64,000 bases of DNA from Alphaproteobacteria bacterium (GTDB lineage Bacteria > Pseudomonadota > Alphaproteobacteria > GCA-2731375): contig JADHTB010000001.1 of the NCBI GenBank assembly GCA_016776605.1, positions 62,001 through 126,000 on the forward strand. The letters run 5' to 3'. Of the stretch, positions 1-10,300 are shown in pieces. The position numbers and the translations under genes were made by a program. Positions within the stretch are counted from its first letter, which is position 1; every line of letters starts with the position of its first letter. The notes under the pieces were generated by a model. That model was given only the letters and a program-made list of their open reading frames with translations, made no database searches and had not been told where the DNA came from.

Positions 1-64
1 CTGGAAATATATCTGCCCATGGATTAGCGCATATGGCATTCTTATCCATGGAGAATATTCGCGC

Positions 65-628
65 ATGAGCAAGGCGTTCACAAAAGAGACCGATGGCGCA
101 GAGGACGAGGACCTGCCGGAGCTGGCGGCCCCGCTGCCCCCTGGCGCCAAAAATTATCTGACGCCGGAGGGGCATGCCCGCCTGACGGAAGAGTTGCGCC
201 AATTGCGCCGGGAGGAACGGCCAAAGGTCGTCAACGTTGTTTCCTGGGCCGCCGGCAACGGTGATCGTTCGGAAAACGGCGATTACCTGTATGGCAAAAA
301 AAGGTTGCGGGAGATCGACCGGCGGGTCCGCTATTTGATGAAGCGGATCGAAATTGCCGAAGTGGTGGATCAAAGCCGGCAAAAAAACCGCGATCAGGTC
401 TTCTTTGGCGCCACCGTGACCTACCTGGATGGTAACGAGGTGGAACGCACCGTGCGCATCGTTGGCGCCGACGAGGCCCGCCACGATCATGGCGAGGTCA
501 GTTGGGTCGCTCCCATCGCGCGCGCCCTGCACAAAGCCAGCGAGGGCGACATCGTCAAACTGCGCACCCCCTCGGGCGTCGAGGAGATCGAAGTGTTGGA
601 GATTACCTACGCCGCACCATCGTCATAG
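65..628 (+). CDS. greB: Transcription elongation factor GreB
   Basis: ORF with Gre-family motifs (YLTPEGHARLTEELRQLRREERPKVV, SENGDYLYGKKRLREIDRRVRYL). Confidence 0.93.
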   Translation: MSKAFTKETDGAEDEDLPELAAPLPPGAKNYLTPEGHARLTEELRQLRREERPKVVNVVSWAAGNGDRSENGDYLYGKKRLREIDRRVRYLMKRIEIAEVVDQSRQKNRDQVFFGATVTYLDGNEVERTVRIVGADEARHDHGEVSWVAPIARALHKASEGDIVKLRTPSGVEEIEVLEITYAAPSS

Positions 629-685
629 TGCGCAATCCCAGCCGCTCAAATCAGGGCCAAGTGCTGTAACCCAGGAGTAAAGATC

Positions 686-1807
686 ATGAACCAGCCCCTT
701 CCCATCCAGCTACCATTGGCCGGTATCCGTGTCCTTGAGTTGGGCAGCAATGTTTCCGGCCCCTATGGCACCTGGATATTGGCGGCCTTGGGCGCCGATG
801 TGGTGAAAGTGGAACGGCCGGGGGGCGGCGATGACGCGCGCGGCTGGGGCCCGCCGTTCTGGCGCGGGGCGGCGACGGTTTTTCAAACCATTAATCGGGA
901 CAAATCCTCGATCACCGTCGATTTCAAGGACGCGGACGCCCTGGCGGAACTGCGCCAGCGAATTGCCACCGACACGGACGTGGTATTGCAAAACCTTCGC
1001 CCCGGCGTGGCCGACAAACTGGGTCTGGGCGCCGCGGCCATGACAGCGGCAAGTCCCCGCCTGATTTACTGTAATCTTTGGGCCTTTGGCGCCAAGGGGC
1101 CGCTGGCGGACCGGCCCGGTTTCGATGCCCTGATGCAGGCCTTTGGCGGCATTATGGCAGTCACCGGCGAGGAAGGCCGGCCACCGGTCCGGGCCGGTGT
1201 TTCGATCGTCGATATGGGCACGGGCATGTGGAGCGCCATCGGCATTCTGGCGGCCCTGAACCGGCGTCACGAAAGCGGCCGGGGCGGCGTCATCGATACG
1301 TCGCTATACGAAACCGCCCTGGGCTGGACGGCCTATTACAGCGCGGATGTGCAGGTAAACGGTCAAATTCCGCAACGCCACGGTTCTGGCGTACGCGGTA
1401 TCATGCCCTATCAGGCCTATGATTGCGCCGACGGCTATCTGGTGGTGGCCGCTTCCAACGACCGGCTATTCCATAATCTAGCCGCTGAATTGGGCCATGG
1501 CGAATGGCTGGATGATCCGCGCTTTGTCGATAATCCCGCCCGCTCCAGCCACCGCGAGGAACTGAACGCCCTGCTGATACCGATCTTCAAGGCGGAGACA
1601 AGGGCCCATTGGCAGGAGCGTCTGGACGTGGCTGGCGTTCCCAACGCACCGATCCAGCATGCCGGCGAGGTTGTCGCCCATCCACAGACCCAGGCCCTGG
1701 ATATCTTGCAAGACACCGGCCACGGCGTCTCCCTGGTCGGTTTGCCGCTGTCATTCGACGGCGAACGGCCACCACTGCGCAACATCGCGCCGGAACTAAA
1801 AGAATAG
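686..1807 (+). CDS. CaiB/BaiF family CoA-transferase
   Basis: N-terminus PLAGIRVLELGSNVSGPYGTWILAALGADVVKVERPGGGDDAR typical of CoA-transferase family III. Confidence 0.93.
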   Translation: MNQPLPIQLPLAGIRVLELGSNVSGPYGTWILAALGADVVKVERPGGGDDARGWGPPFWRGAATVFQTINRDKSSITVDFKDADALAELRQRIATDTDVVLQNLRPGVADKLGLGAAAMTAASPRLIYCNLWAFGAKGPLADRPGFDALMQAFGGIMAVTGEEGRPPVRAGVSIVDMGTGMWSAIGILAALNRRHESGRGGVIDTSLYETALGWTAYYSADVQVNGQIPQRHGSGVRGIMPYQAYDCADGYLVVAASNDRLFHNLAAELGHGEWLDDPRFVDNPARSSHREELNALLIPIFKAETRAHWQERLDVAGVPNAPIQHAGEVVAHPQTQALDILQDTGHGVSLVGLPLSFDGERPPLRNIAPELKE

Positions 1808-1819
1808 CCCGGAAATGCT

Positions 1820-3052
1820 CTAATCACCGCTTCCCGCCGTGACGATCAAGGTTGGCCGTTCGTTGGGCAAGGCGGCGGCAGCCAGAAAGCTCAAACCAGC
1901 GGCCACTCCCAGCAGTATAAACAGACCATCCAGACTGCCCGTTGCAGCATGGATCAACGGCACCAGCGATAGACCGATAGAGGAGACCCCCAGGGTCAAC
2001 AGAAACTTCACCCCAAACACTTTGCCCCGCCAGCTCAACGGTGTGTAACGGGCCAACAGGGCGTTCTCGGCCGGTTGGGCCATCAGGTTCAGGCTGATCA
2101 TCACGGCGGCCACCGGTATCAGGGCCGGGCCGATAATGGCAAAGGCCAGGGCATAGGTGGGCACTTGTAAAAACTGACTGGCCACATAGACCGTCTTGCG
2201 CGACATCCGGTCGGCCAATTCACCGCCCAATATCTGGCTGGCCGAGGACACCAGGTAGCACAGACTGACGATGCCGCCGATGCCCCATATGGAATCGCCA
2301 ACGAAATCAATCAGCCGCTCGGCGAAGACCTTGGGTAGGGCGTAGGCGGTCACTTGATAAATCAGCCCGCTGCAGACCACGGTAATAGCCAGCATGGCAA
2401 AGGCGCGGCGACGGTCGCCCGCATCGGCCGGCGGGGCGGGCGAGGCCTCGCCTTCCCCTTCGATGATCAGGCCCATGCGCAAGGCGACGACAAAGGCCGC
2501 GCCGGTGGCCAGGCAGATCAATCCGGGCACCATAAAAGCGGCCCGCCAACCCCATAGATCAGCCAACCCGCCGGCCACGATGGCCGCAATGGCCGTACCG
2601 GCCGACCCGAACACCCCATTGATGCCCAGGGCACGGCCATGATTGCGGCTGTGCTTGATTAACCAGGGCACGCCGACCGGGTGATAGATGGCGGAAAAAG
2701 TGCCGATAGCAGTCAGCCCGGCAGCCAGTTCCCAGGGACCTCTGGCCAGCCCGGTTAGAATAGAGGCCACACCGGTGCCAATGAAAAAAATCGCAATCAT
2801 GCCGGCGGCGCTCCAGCGGTCCGCCAGCCAACCAGCCGGCAGCGCGGCCAGGCCATACATCACGGCACCGGGAATGGATAGAGCGAACAGTTCAGCGTAG
2901 GGCAGTTCCCACACCCGCTCCAATACCAGGACGACCGTGGCGAAGAACAATACGAACATGTGGGAATAGGTATGGGCCGCGCTGGCAAATCCAAGCGCCA
3001 CCCTGGCCGTCGGCGCGGCCATCGGTGGGGCCATCGGTGCGGACTGTGTCAT
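1820..3052 (-). CDS. MFS transporter
   Basis: ~410 aa polytopic membrane protein with MFS-like repeats (GWLADRWS, GELADRMSRKTVY). Confidence 0.88.
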   Translation of the reverse strand: MTQSAPMAPPMAAPTARVALGFASAAHTYSHMFVLFFATVVLVLERVWELPYAELFALSIPGAVMYGLAALPAGWLADRWSAAGMIAIFFIGTGVASILTGLARGPWELAAGLTAIGTFSAIYHPVGVPWLIKHSRNHGRALGINGVFGSAGTAIAAIVAGGLADLWGWRAAFMVPGLICLATGAAFVVALRMGLIIEGEGEASPAPPADAGDRRRAFAMLAITVVCSGLIYQVTAYALPKVFAERLIDFVGDSIWGIGGIVSLCYLVSSASQILGGELADRMSRKTVYVASQFLQVPTYALAFAIIGPALIPVAAVMISLNLMAQPAENALLARYTPLSWRGKVFGVKFLLTLGVSSIGLSLVPLIHAATGSLDGLFILLGVAAGLSFLAAAALPNERPTLIVTAGSGD

Positions 3053-3058
3053 CTAGGA

Positions 3059-3376
3059 TCAATCGACCTCGCGGTGTAGCCAGGCCAGAAAATCAGGGTT
3101 GCCACCCTGGATCGGCAGGCCGATGACACACGGTATATCATAGGAATGCATGCTCTTGATCCGTTCCGCCACATGCACGGTCATGTCGCGGCGGGTTTTC
3201 AATATCATTGCCACTTCCTCCTGCTCGGCCACCCCGCCCTCCCAATGATAGATCGAACTGATGGGACCCAGAATGTTGGCGCAGGCGACCAGGCGATCAC
3301 CGACCAGGGCACGGGCGATCGCCCTGGCCTCGTCGGTATTGGCGCAAGTCACATACAACAGGGTCAATTCTTCCAT
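3059..3376 (-). CDS. cutA: Divalent-cation tolerance protein CutA
   Basis: 105 aa, YVTCANTDEARAIARALVGDRLVACANILGPISSIYHWEG...EVAMILKTR. Confidence 0.93.
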   Translation of the reverse strand: MEELTLLYVTCANTDEARAIARALVGDRLVACANILGPISSIYHWEGGVAEQEEVAMILKTRRDMTVHVAERIKSMHSYDIPCVIGLPIQGGNPDFLAWLHREVD

Positions 3377-3397
3377 GACATGCCCATCCCCTTAGGC

Positions 3398-4459
3398 TTA
3401 TTGCAGGCGCAAGGTGAAATGCAGCGCAGCAGCGAACAACAACAAGGCGCCGCCCTGATGCAACACGGCCAGCGGCACCGGTATGACCAGCAGCAAGGTT
3501 GATATGCCCAGCGCCAACTGGATGGCCAGCGCCACCAGCAGCAGATTGAGAGCCAGACGGGCCGGCGGGCCAAGCGCCAGGGACCGCGCCTTAAACCAAA
3601 GTCCAAGCAACAGCGCGGTACATAGATAGGCGCCGATGCGGTGTTCAAATTGGACCGTCACCACATTTTCGAACATATTCAACCACCAGGGCGACAGTTG
3701 GCCCAGTTCCGGTGGCAGCCAATATTCGTTCATCATGGGAAAACTGTTATAGACAAAACCGGCATCCAGCCCCGCCACCAAGCCCCCGGACAAGGCCTGT
3801 ATAAATACCAACGCCACTGCCGCCCAGGACCAGGCGCGCAGGCTTTTAACCGCCGCCCCCCCGGCAACCACCGCCGTGGATTTAGAGAGCAGATCAAGTA
3901 CCAACCAGATCAATGCGCCGAAAATCAGGAACGCCACTCCCAAATGCACGGTCAGGCGGTAATGGCTGACGTCCGGTCGGTCCACCAGTCCGCTTTTTAC
4001 CATCCACCACCCGATAAGCCCCTGCAGCCCACCCAGCAAAAACAAACCGAACAGGGCCTTTCGGCGGCGGCGCTCTATCCGCCCGGTCAACAGAAACCAC
4101 AAAAACGGCAGCGCAAAGACCAACCCGATACTGCGGCCGAGCACCCGATGGCTATATTCATAATAGAAAATGTCTTTGAATTCCGACAGGCTCATACCCC
4201 GGTTGATTTTTTGATATTCCGGGTACTGCTTGTACTTTTCGAAGGTTTCCTGCCAGGCCGCCTCGCCCCGGGGCGGCAAGGTGCCCATTAAGGGCTGCCA
4301 CTGCACCATGGACAGACCCGAATGGGTTAGCCGGGTCGCGCCACCAAGCATCACCATGGCCGTAACCATCGCCGCGAGCAGCAGCAACCACCCCGCCACC
4401 ATGGGACGGGCCCGGAGCGCGCGCCCTTCGCCACTTGCGGCTTGACCAGAATCTGTCAT
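3398..4459 (-). CDS. ctaA: Heme A synthase (COX15/CtaA)
   Basis: GGATRLTHSGLSMVQWQPLMGTLPP, EYSHRVLGR, EHRIGAYL; COX15-type motifs. Confidence 0.93.
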   Translation of the reverse strand: MTDSGQAASGEGRALRARPMVAGWLLLLAAMVTAMVMLGGATRLTHSGLSMVQWQPLMGTLPPRGEAAWQETFEKYKQYPEYQKINRGMSLSEFKDIFYYEYSHRVLGRSIGLVFALPFLWFLLTGRIERRRRKALFGLFLLGGLQGLIGWWMVKSGLVDRPDVSHYRLTVHLGVAFLIFGALIWLVLDLLSKSTAVVAGGAAVKSLRAWSWAAVALVFIQALSGGLVAGLDAGFVYNSFPMMNEYWLPPELGQLSPWWLNMFENVVTVQFEHRIGAYLCTALLLGLWFKARSLALGPPARLALNLLLVALAIQLALGISTLLLVIPVPLAVLHQGGALLLFAAALHFTLRLQ

Positions 4460-4549
4460 AAAATTTCCAATTTATATGTATATTACAGACGGTTATATAA
4501 ATTATTTAATTTATTAGATAAGATATTTGGTAGCAATAGACTAGCACAG

Positions 4550-4580
4550 AAAAAGGGGTCGGCCCAGCAGGACCGACCCC
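4550..4580 (-). terminator. Rho-independent terminator downstream of tRNA-Pro
   Basis: On the minus strand GGGGTCGG-tcctgctggg-CCGACCCC followed by TTTTT, just 3' of the tRNA. Confidence 0.88.
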
Positions 4581-4588
4581 CAATTCAA

Positions 4589-4665
4589 TGGTCGGAGCGA
4601 GAGGATTCGAACCTCCGACCCCCACACCCCCAGTGTGATGCGCTACCAGGCTGCGCTACGCTCCG
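4589..4665 (-). tRNA. tRNA-Pro (anticodon GGG), CCA encoded
   Basis: Minus strand CGGAGCGTAGCGCAGCCTGGTAGCGCATCACACTGGGGGTGTGGGGGTCGGAGGTTCGAATCCTCTCGCTCCGACCA folds as a cloverleaf; anticodon loop CTGGGGG. Confidence 0.95.
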
Positions 4666-4691
4666 ACAATCACCAAACCAGCCTATCCGCC

Positions 4692-4747
4692 GATCCGGTA
4701 TTCACGATCTAGTATTCAGTATCTGGTATTGAGGATCTGATATTGAG
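4692..4747. repeat. Degenerate 14-bp tandem repeat, 4 units
   Basis: GATCCGGTATTCAC / GATCTAGTATTCAG / TATCTGGTATTGAG / GATCTGATATTGAG read directly. Confidence 0.85.
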
Positions 4748-4796
4748 GGAATATAGCGACCACCACCTCAGGAAACAAACGCAATCGCGGCGGTGT

Positions 4797-5375
4797 TTAG
4801 CTTTTTGTGGTGAGGCGCCGCAGAATTTGTTGAATTTCGCCTAATTCAGCCGCAAGGCCGGACAATTTGCCGCGCTGAGCCAACGTCAGACCAGAATGCG
4901 CGCCTGCCGCGCCGCCATCGGCGCCCTTGGCCAAGTCGCCTTGGTCGATGCCCGGCGCGGTATGATCCGCCCCCTGTGGGCCCGCCTGACGCTCCAGCGC
5001 ACCGCTTTGACGCCGGGTACGGGCGGCCGCGACGCCAGCGGCGCCGATCGTGCCATGAGATGACAGGTCCCGCCCGGATTCCATGATCGTTTTCGAGCCG
5101 ATGTCGCGCATCAGCTTCTGTACGCCCTTGATCGTGTAGCCATCGGAATAGAGAAGATGACGAATGCCGCGCAGCAAGTCTACATCTTCGGGCCGGTAAT
5201 AGCGCCGGCCCCCGCCCCGTTTCAACGGCTTCACCTGGGTAAACTTGCTTTCCCAGAAACGCAGAACATGCTGTGGAACCTCAAGCGCCGTGGCGACCTC
5301 ACTGATGGTACGAAATGCACCAGCTGCCTTGGTCTTTCCACGTGTCTGAGGCGCACCGCCCGCAACATCTACCAT
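4797..5375 (-). CDS. MerR family transcriptional regulator
   Basis: [48 protein letters not shown]; MerR HTH, next to ihfA. Confidence 0.9.
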   Translation of the reverse strand: MVDVAGGAPQTRGKTKAAGAFRTISEVATALEVPQHVLRFWESKFTQVKPLKRGGGRRYYRPEDVDLLRGIRHLLYSDGYTIKGVQKLMRDIGSKTIMESGRDLSSHGTIGAAGVAAARTRRQSGALERQAGPQGADHTAPGIDQGDLAKGADGGAAGAHSGLTLAQRGKLSGLAAELGEIQQILRRLTTKS

Positions 5376-5383
5376 AATCCCGG

Positions 5384-5713
5384 TCAGCCGACCGAGCCAA
5401 CGTCCGCAGCAGAGCCGCTCAGATGCCGGTTAACCTGCTCTTTCAACACGTGGCTGGGTCGAAAGACCAGAACCCGGCGCGGCGCGATCGGCACCTCTTC
5501 ACCGGTTTTGGGATTGCGGCCGATGCGTCCGCCTTTTTGGCGGCACGAAAAACTGCCAAAAGATGAAACTTTTACAGTTTCCCCTTGAACCAGACTGTCA
5601 CAAATCTCGGCCAGTACGGATTCCACCAATTGGGCGGATTCATTGCGCGACAGTCCCACCTCTTGGTACACAGCCTCGCTCAATTGTGCGCGCGTCACGG
5701 TATTGCCTGTCAC
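5384..5713 (-). CDS. ihfA: Integration host factor alpha subunit
   Basis: [75 protein letters not shown] family. Confidence 0.93.
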   Translation of the reverse strand: MTGNTVTRAQLSEAVYQEVGLSRNESAQLVESVLAEICDSLVQGETVKVSSFGSFSCRQKGGRIGRNPKTGEEVPIAPRRVLVFRPSHVLKEQVNRHLSGSAADVGSVG

Positions 5714-5885
5714 GTCTCTTCCCCTCGGTCCGCCAGGGGTGGAAACCTAGCAAATTGCAAGTTTACAGTCAATATCAAAGGGATGCGGGGCAGAGTTTAA
5801 GTAAATTAACGATTCGCACTAAAAAAAGGCGTCTTGCCCAACCGGGGTAGCTACCTACAGGTGAGTAAAACAGCCCCCTGCCCAC

Positions 5886-6869
5886 TCACCACCGGGCCAA
5901 CACGGCCCCCCAGGTGAAGCCGCCACCCATGGCCTCCATCAAGATCATATCGCCTTGTTTAATGCGACCGTCCTTAACCGCCTCGTTTAACGCCAGAGGC
6001 ACCGAGGCCGCCGATGTATTGCCGTGCTCGGCCACTGTCAAGACGACCTTTTCGGCGGGCAATTTCAGCTTCTTGGCGGTGTGATCAATAATCCGCCGGT
6101 TGGCCTGATGGGGCACCAACCAATCAATATCGTCAGGCGACAGGTCATTGGCCTCCAGCGCTTCTTTGACAACGCTGGTGAGATTATTGACCGCGTGGCG
6201 AAATACCTCGCGCCCACGCATGCGCAAAAAGCCCGCCGTTCCGGTGGATGAGGGTCCGCCATCGACATATAACATATCGTGCTGGCGTCCATCCGCATGC
6301 AGGTGGGTCGACATAATGCCGCGTTGGTCTATGGCGGGCATGTTATCGTCCGGGTTGTCCTCTGCCCGCAGCACGACGGCACCGGCGCCATCACCAAACA
6401 GTACGCAGGTGGTCCGGTCTTCCCAGTCCAAAATGCGCGAGAAGGTCTCGGCGCCGATTACCAGCACATTGCGGGCCTGTCCGGCCTTGATAAAATTATC
6501 CGCGACCGCCAAGGCATAGATGAAGCCGGAGCAGACTGCCTGCACATCGAAGGCAGGGATACCGGCAACGCCCAGGCGGGCCTGCACCATGGTTGCGGTG
6601 GCGGGAAAGGTTTCGTCCGGCGTCGCGGTGGCCAGGACAATCAGATCCAACTCGCTGGCGGCCATGCCGGCCGAGGCCAGGGCATCGACCGCCGCCGCAA
6701 AGGCCAGATCCGAGGTCATCTCGTCATCCGCGGCGATATGGCGGTTGGAAATACCAGTACGCGAGACGATCCATTCGTCGGATGTATCGACTTTCGTGGC
6801 CAATTCTTCGTTGCTGACCCTGCGTTGTGGCAAATACGCGCCACAGCCTATGAATACAGATTTTATCAT
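5886..6869 (-). CDS. fabH: 3-oxoacyl-ACP synthase III
   Basis: [24 protein letters not shown] start; catalytic [31 protein letters not shown]. The ORF track extends further upstream, but the ATG at 6869 is the likely start. Confidence 0.93.
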   Translation of the reverse strand: MIKSVFIGCGAYLPQRRVSNEELATKVDTSDEWIVSRTGISNRHIAADDEMTSDLAFAAAVDALASAGMAASELDLIVLATATPDETFPATATMVQARLGVAGIPAFDVQAVCSGFIYALAVADNFIKAGQARNVLVIGAETFSRILDWEDRTTCVLFGDGAGAVVLRAEDNPDDNMPAIDQRGIMSTHLHADGRQHDMLYVDGGPSSTGTAGFLRMRGREVFRHAVNNLTSVVKEALEANDLSPDDIDWLVPHQANRRIIDHTAKKLKLPAEKVVLTVAEHGNTSAASVPLALNEAVKDGRIKQGDMILMEAMGGGFTWGAVLARW

Positions 6870-6870
6870 T

Positions 6871-7920
6871 TTACTGGGCCGCCGCCCGATCCCGTACTTT
6901 ATCGTGGTCGGAGAATTGTGCCATATCGGCTGTGATCCGGCCAATCAGGTCGTCCGCCACCATATCTACCGCCAGACCAATAGCCGTGGCGAAACCAACA
7001 TCATCCATGCCACCGTGACTTTTTACACTGATGCCATTCAATCCCAGAAAGACGCCGCCGTTGTGATGCCGGGGGTCGATCCGTTCCCGCAAGGCCATTA
7101 TCGCCGGCTTGGCCAGCATATAGCCAACCTTTGACATCAGGGACTGGCTGAAGGCAGTCCGCAGGAACTGGGAAAACAGCGTTGCCGTCCCTTCCATCGT
7201 CTTGAGCGCCACGTTGCCGCTGAAGCCATCGGTCACGACCACGTCCGTGGTGCCCTTGGCGATATCATTGCCTTCAATGAAGCCATGAAAGCGCAAAGGC
7301 AAGGCCGCCGCGTTCAGGATCGCCGCAGCACCCTTTACGGCTTCGTTACCCTTTAACTCTTCCTCGCCCACATTCAACAGCCCTACCGTAGGGCGCGGCA
7401 AGCCCAGGATAGTCCGGGCAAAGGCGGCCCCCATGATCGCGAATTGAACCAGATTATCTTCGTCGCATTCCACATTGGCGCCAAGATCGAGCATGACGCT
7501 TTCACCGCGCAAGGTGGGCAGAAAGCCACATAAGGCAGGCCTGTCGATCCCCTTCATGGGTTTCAACACGAATTTCGACATGGCCATCAATGCACCGGTA
7601 TTACCGGCCGAAACGACACCGCCCGCCTCGCCGCTGGCAACCGCATCGATGGCCAGGCGCATGCTGGTTTGCCGGCCCTGGCGCAAAGCCTGACTGGGCC
7701 GGTCGGTCGATTTTACCTGCTGGTCCGTATGGCGCACACTCACGGCATCACGCAAGCTGCGGTGACGAGACAACAGGGGGGTTATCCTGGCTTCGTCACC
7801 AAACAACAAGAACCGCACGTTGGGATGCCTCTCGCGCGCCAACGCAGCGCCGCCGACAACCATACCGGGGGCCGCATCACCGCCCATAGCATCCAACGAA
7901 ATCGTGATTTCAGGAGTCAC
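6871..7920 (-). CDS. plsX: Phosphate acyltransferase PlsX
   Basis: [49 protein letters not shown]. Confidence 0.95.
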   Translation of the reverse strand: MTPEITISLDAMGGDAAPGMVVGGAALARERHPNVRFLLFGDEARITPLLSRHRSLRDAVSVRHTDQQVKSTDRPSQALRQGRQTSMRLAIDAVASGEAGGVVSAGNTGALMAMSKFVLKPMKGIDRPALCGFLPTLRGESVMLDLGANVECDEDNLVQFAIMGAAFARTILGLPRPTVGLLNVGEEELKGNEAVKGAAAILNAAALPLRFHGFIEGNDIAKGTTDVVVTDGFSGNVALKTMEGTATLFSQFLRTAFSQSLMSKVGYMLAKPAIMALRERIDPRHHNGGVFLGLNGISVKSHGGMDDVGFATAIGLAVDMVADDLIGRITADMAQFSDHDKVRDRAAAQ

Positions 7921-7950
7921 GCGACGGGACCAGGCGTTGCTATGTCAAGA

Positions 7951-8136
7951 TCATGCGGCACTTGACGGTTCGCTGACCTCGCGGTCGTTGTAATAGCCGC
8001 AGGCAGCGCAGACATGATGCGGCCGCTTCAATTCGCCGCAATTCGGGCATTCGGCGTAAGCCGAAGCTTTCAAGGCATCGTGGGAACGGCGCTGACCGCG
8101 ACGGGCCACTGAGATTTTTTTCTTAGGTACAGCCAT
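7951..8136 (-). CDS. rpmF: 50S ribosomal protein L32
   Basis: [22 protein letters not shown]...[25 protein letters not shown]. Confidence 0.96.
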   Translation of the reverse strand: MAVPKKKISVARRGQRRSHDALKASAYAECPNCGELKRPHHVCAACGYYNDREVSEPSSAA

Positions 8137-8263
8137 AGCTTCACATTTTCATCCAAGTTGTCCGGGACTTAATCTAACCGATCACGACGGTCACAGCCCG
8201 ATTTCACCACACAAATTCGTCACTAAACTTCATCAAACTAAATCTTCGTACCGCTTACGCGGC

Positions 8264-8998
8264 TTAAGCAGCGCCGCCTTCGGAGCCACCGTCGCCCTGC
8301 CCGCCGGACTTTCCGTCAGACTGCCATCTTCCAAGCACGGCGAATGGGTTCACACCCTCTCGCCTGGGGCCTGCCTGGGCCCCAGCATCGTTTATTTCCG
8401 GGTCCGGCATCGCCACCCCGGCTTTAATCCCTCGTGCACGCGGATACGGATTAAGGGAAAGCGACAAATGCTGCGCGACCAACTCGCCAACATCGATTCG
8501 ACCTTCGTCCAACGGTTCGACCGGATCCTCACCGAAAGGATCCACGAACACCTCCCCCTCCGTATCGCCCTTTTTTCCCCGCTTTTGTTCGCCTTCACAG
8601 AGAAGAGAAAAGCGATCCCTAACCCTTGCCGCCACAGGTTCAAGCGTCACGACACACGATTGTACCACATCCGCCAAAAAATCAACATTCAACCGCACCA
8701 GACCAACCGCCGTCCGGCGAAACGAAACGTCCACCTGCAAATCCGCGATACTTTGCAGGTCCAACCGTTGAGCCAATGCGGCACGTTCCGCCGCGTCAGC
8801 CCGCATCTCGATATCCGCGCCGTCGGCGCCAATGGCGTCGACCTGCACTAAGCGACTAAATTCCGGCATTGCCCGCAAATCGGTCAACGCAAACTCTCCA
8901 ACTTCATGAATGATCGAGACGGGCGCCGCCACTTCGTTGCGAAGACGGAGCAAATGCCAAAGCCGGCGCAAAATAGGGACATAGAATTCACCGGTCAA
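8264..8998 (-). CDS. DUF177 (YceD-like) protein
   Basis: Position upstream of rpmF and FRRTAVGLVRLNVDFLADVVQSCVVTLEPV...DPFGEDPVEPL. Likely TTG start at 8998 overlapping the preceding stop; the upstream part of the 317-aa ORF looks non-coding in this frame. Confidence 0.8.
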   Translation of the reverse strand: MTGEFYVPILRRLWHLLRLRNEVAAPVSIIHEVGEFALTDLRAMPEFSRLVQVDAIGADGADIEMRADAAERAALAQRLDLQSIADLQVDVSFRRTAVGLVRLNVDFLADVVQSCVVTLEPVAARVRDRFSLLCEGEQKRGKKGDTEGEVFVDPFGEDPVEPLDEGRIDVGELVAQHLSLSLNPYPRARGIKAGVAMPDPEINDAGAQAGPRREGVNPFAVLGRWQSDGKSGGQGDGGSEGGAA

Positions 8999-9566
8999 TG
9001 CCTTTTCCGGGCCATGGCGCGAATTCCACATCGCCGGACAAAATCCGCGCCTCGGAGACCGACGCCATATGCCCCGCCTGGCAACGAAGATAATCCGCCA
9101 TCGCCGCCACATGGGCCGGCGTCGGTTCGACCGTGCCAAATAAATTTCTGCGCAATGCCTCGCCCAAAAGCTCGTCCGGCCCGGCCAAACCTTCATCATA
9201 GGCCGTCGCGCGGCCATAAAAGGCCTTTGCCATATGCTTCACCCGCTTGCCTACGGCAATATCCGAGACGCCCATTTCGCGCAGCGAGCGATCCATGTCG
9301 CCGAACATGGTATCGAATAAAGCCTGGGCAATCTCGCCGGCCCGGCCGCTAACTTCCGAGGCATCGACCTGGCGGGCCAAATTATTCAAAGGCCCCAGCA
9401 GCAGAAAAACATGCATGACGATCAGATCAAAGCGCCCGTCCACCGAATCGGGGATGCCATGGTCGCTATAAAACAGCGGCTGCCGGGCCTGCGCCACGGC
9501 CGTAAGGTACAGCGCATGGGCCTGATCCTGCCCCCTATCGCGCTTGCGAAACCAGTTTCTCAACAC
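8988..9566 (-). CDS. Ubiquinol-cytochrome c chaperone family protein
   Basis: LYLTAVAQARQPLFYSDHGIPDSVDGRFDLIVMHVFLLLGPL...QALFDTMFGDMDRSLREMGVSDIAVGKRVK. Confidence 0.87.
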   Translation of the reverse strand: MLRNWFRKRDRGQDQAHALYLTAVAQARQPLFYSDHGIPDSVDGRFDLIVMHVFLLLGPLNNLARQVDASEVSGRAGEIAQALFDTMFGDMDRSLREMGVSDIAVGKRVKHMAKAFYGRATAYDEGLAGPDELLGEALRRNLFGTVEPTPAHVAAMADYLRCQAGHMASVSEARILSGDVEFAPWPGKGIDR

Positions 9567-9611
9567 TTATCCATTCCTTGCTACGCCTAGATTGACTCGG
9601 CTCTGGCAACG

Positions 9612-10103
9612 GTGGCATGTTCCGTGCCGATGAACATGACAGTTATACACCAAAGACATTCTTTCCGGTCGCGCTTACGTTTGCCCCTGGCAGCCCTGGC
9701 GATGGCCGCCGTGCTTGGCTGTTCGCCGATGCAAAGCAGCCACGGTTATATTCCCGATGACGCCCTGGTGGCCAAGCTGCGCCCTGGTGTACACGACCGC
9801 GACTCGGTCACGTCTCTCTTCGGGTCGCCCACCAGCATCGCCAATTTCAACGGCGAGACATGGCTGTATGTGAAACAGGAATCCGAACATATCGCCTTCT
9901 TTGACGAGAAAATACTGGAACAGGACGTCTTGGCGGTGCATTTCAACAAGGCGGGTGTGGTCAGTGAAATCCAGCGCTACGCCATGGCCGACGGCAAGGC
10001 CCTGGTGCTTGTGGAGCGGAAAACCCCGACCAGGGGCAAGGAAATGACCGTGCTGGAACAACTGTTCGGCAATATCGGCCGGTTTTCAAGCAAAGCCGAA
10101 TAG
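9612..10103 (+). CDS. bamE: Outer membrane protein assembly factor BamE (SmpA/OmlA)
   Basis: Lipoprotein-like signal (AAVLGCSP), LRPGVHDRDSVTSLFGSPTSIANFNGETWLYV; divergent to the chaperone/DUF177 genes. Exact start uncertain. Confidence 0.87.
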   Translation: MACSVPMNMTVIHQRHSFRSRLRLPLAALAMAAVLGCSPMQSSHGYIPDDALVAKLRPGVHDRDSVTSLFGSPTSIANFNGETWLYVKQESEHIAFFDEKILEQDVLAVHFNKAGVVSEIQRYAMADGKALVLVERKTPTRGKEMTVLEQLFGNIGRFSSKAE

Positions 10104-10115
10104 AGGTTGGGAAAA

Positions 10116-10149
10116 GAAACCCCGCCGGCAACCGCCGACGGGGGTTTCC
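10116..10149 (+). terminator. Terminator-like hairpin after bamE
   Basis: GAAACCCCGCCGGC-aacc-GCCGACGGGGGTTTCC inverted repeat immediately 3' of bamE. Confidence 0.8.
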
Positions 10150-10173
10150 TATTCCAACTCTGATCGCGGACGA

Positions 10174-10277
10174 CTAGAGCATTTTGACTCTGAAAATGCC
10201 CAAATCTTTAGAATTAGAGCAATTTTTCCAATCACTTAGAATCGCTTCGCGATTCTCATTAATTCGGAATTGCTCTA
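10174..10277. repeat. Double-hairpin interspersed repeat, copy 1 (orientation A)
   Basis: CTAGAGCATTTTGACTCTGAAAATGCC...AGAGCAATTTTTCCAATCACTTAGAATCGCTTCGCGATTCTCATTAATTCGGAATTGCTCTA; near-identical to copies at 35618 and 57311. Confidence 0.95.
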
Positions 10278-10300
10278 ACGGCCCAGATCAGTTCCACAAA

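Noticed and set aside
4442-4732. ORF spanning tRNA-Pro
   Set aside because: Covers a clear tRNA and terminator; sequence WSEREDSNLRPPHPQCDALPGCATLRQ is the typical spurious tRNA translation.
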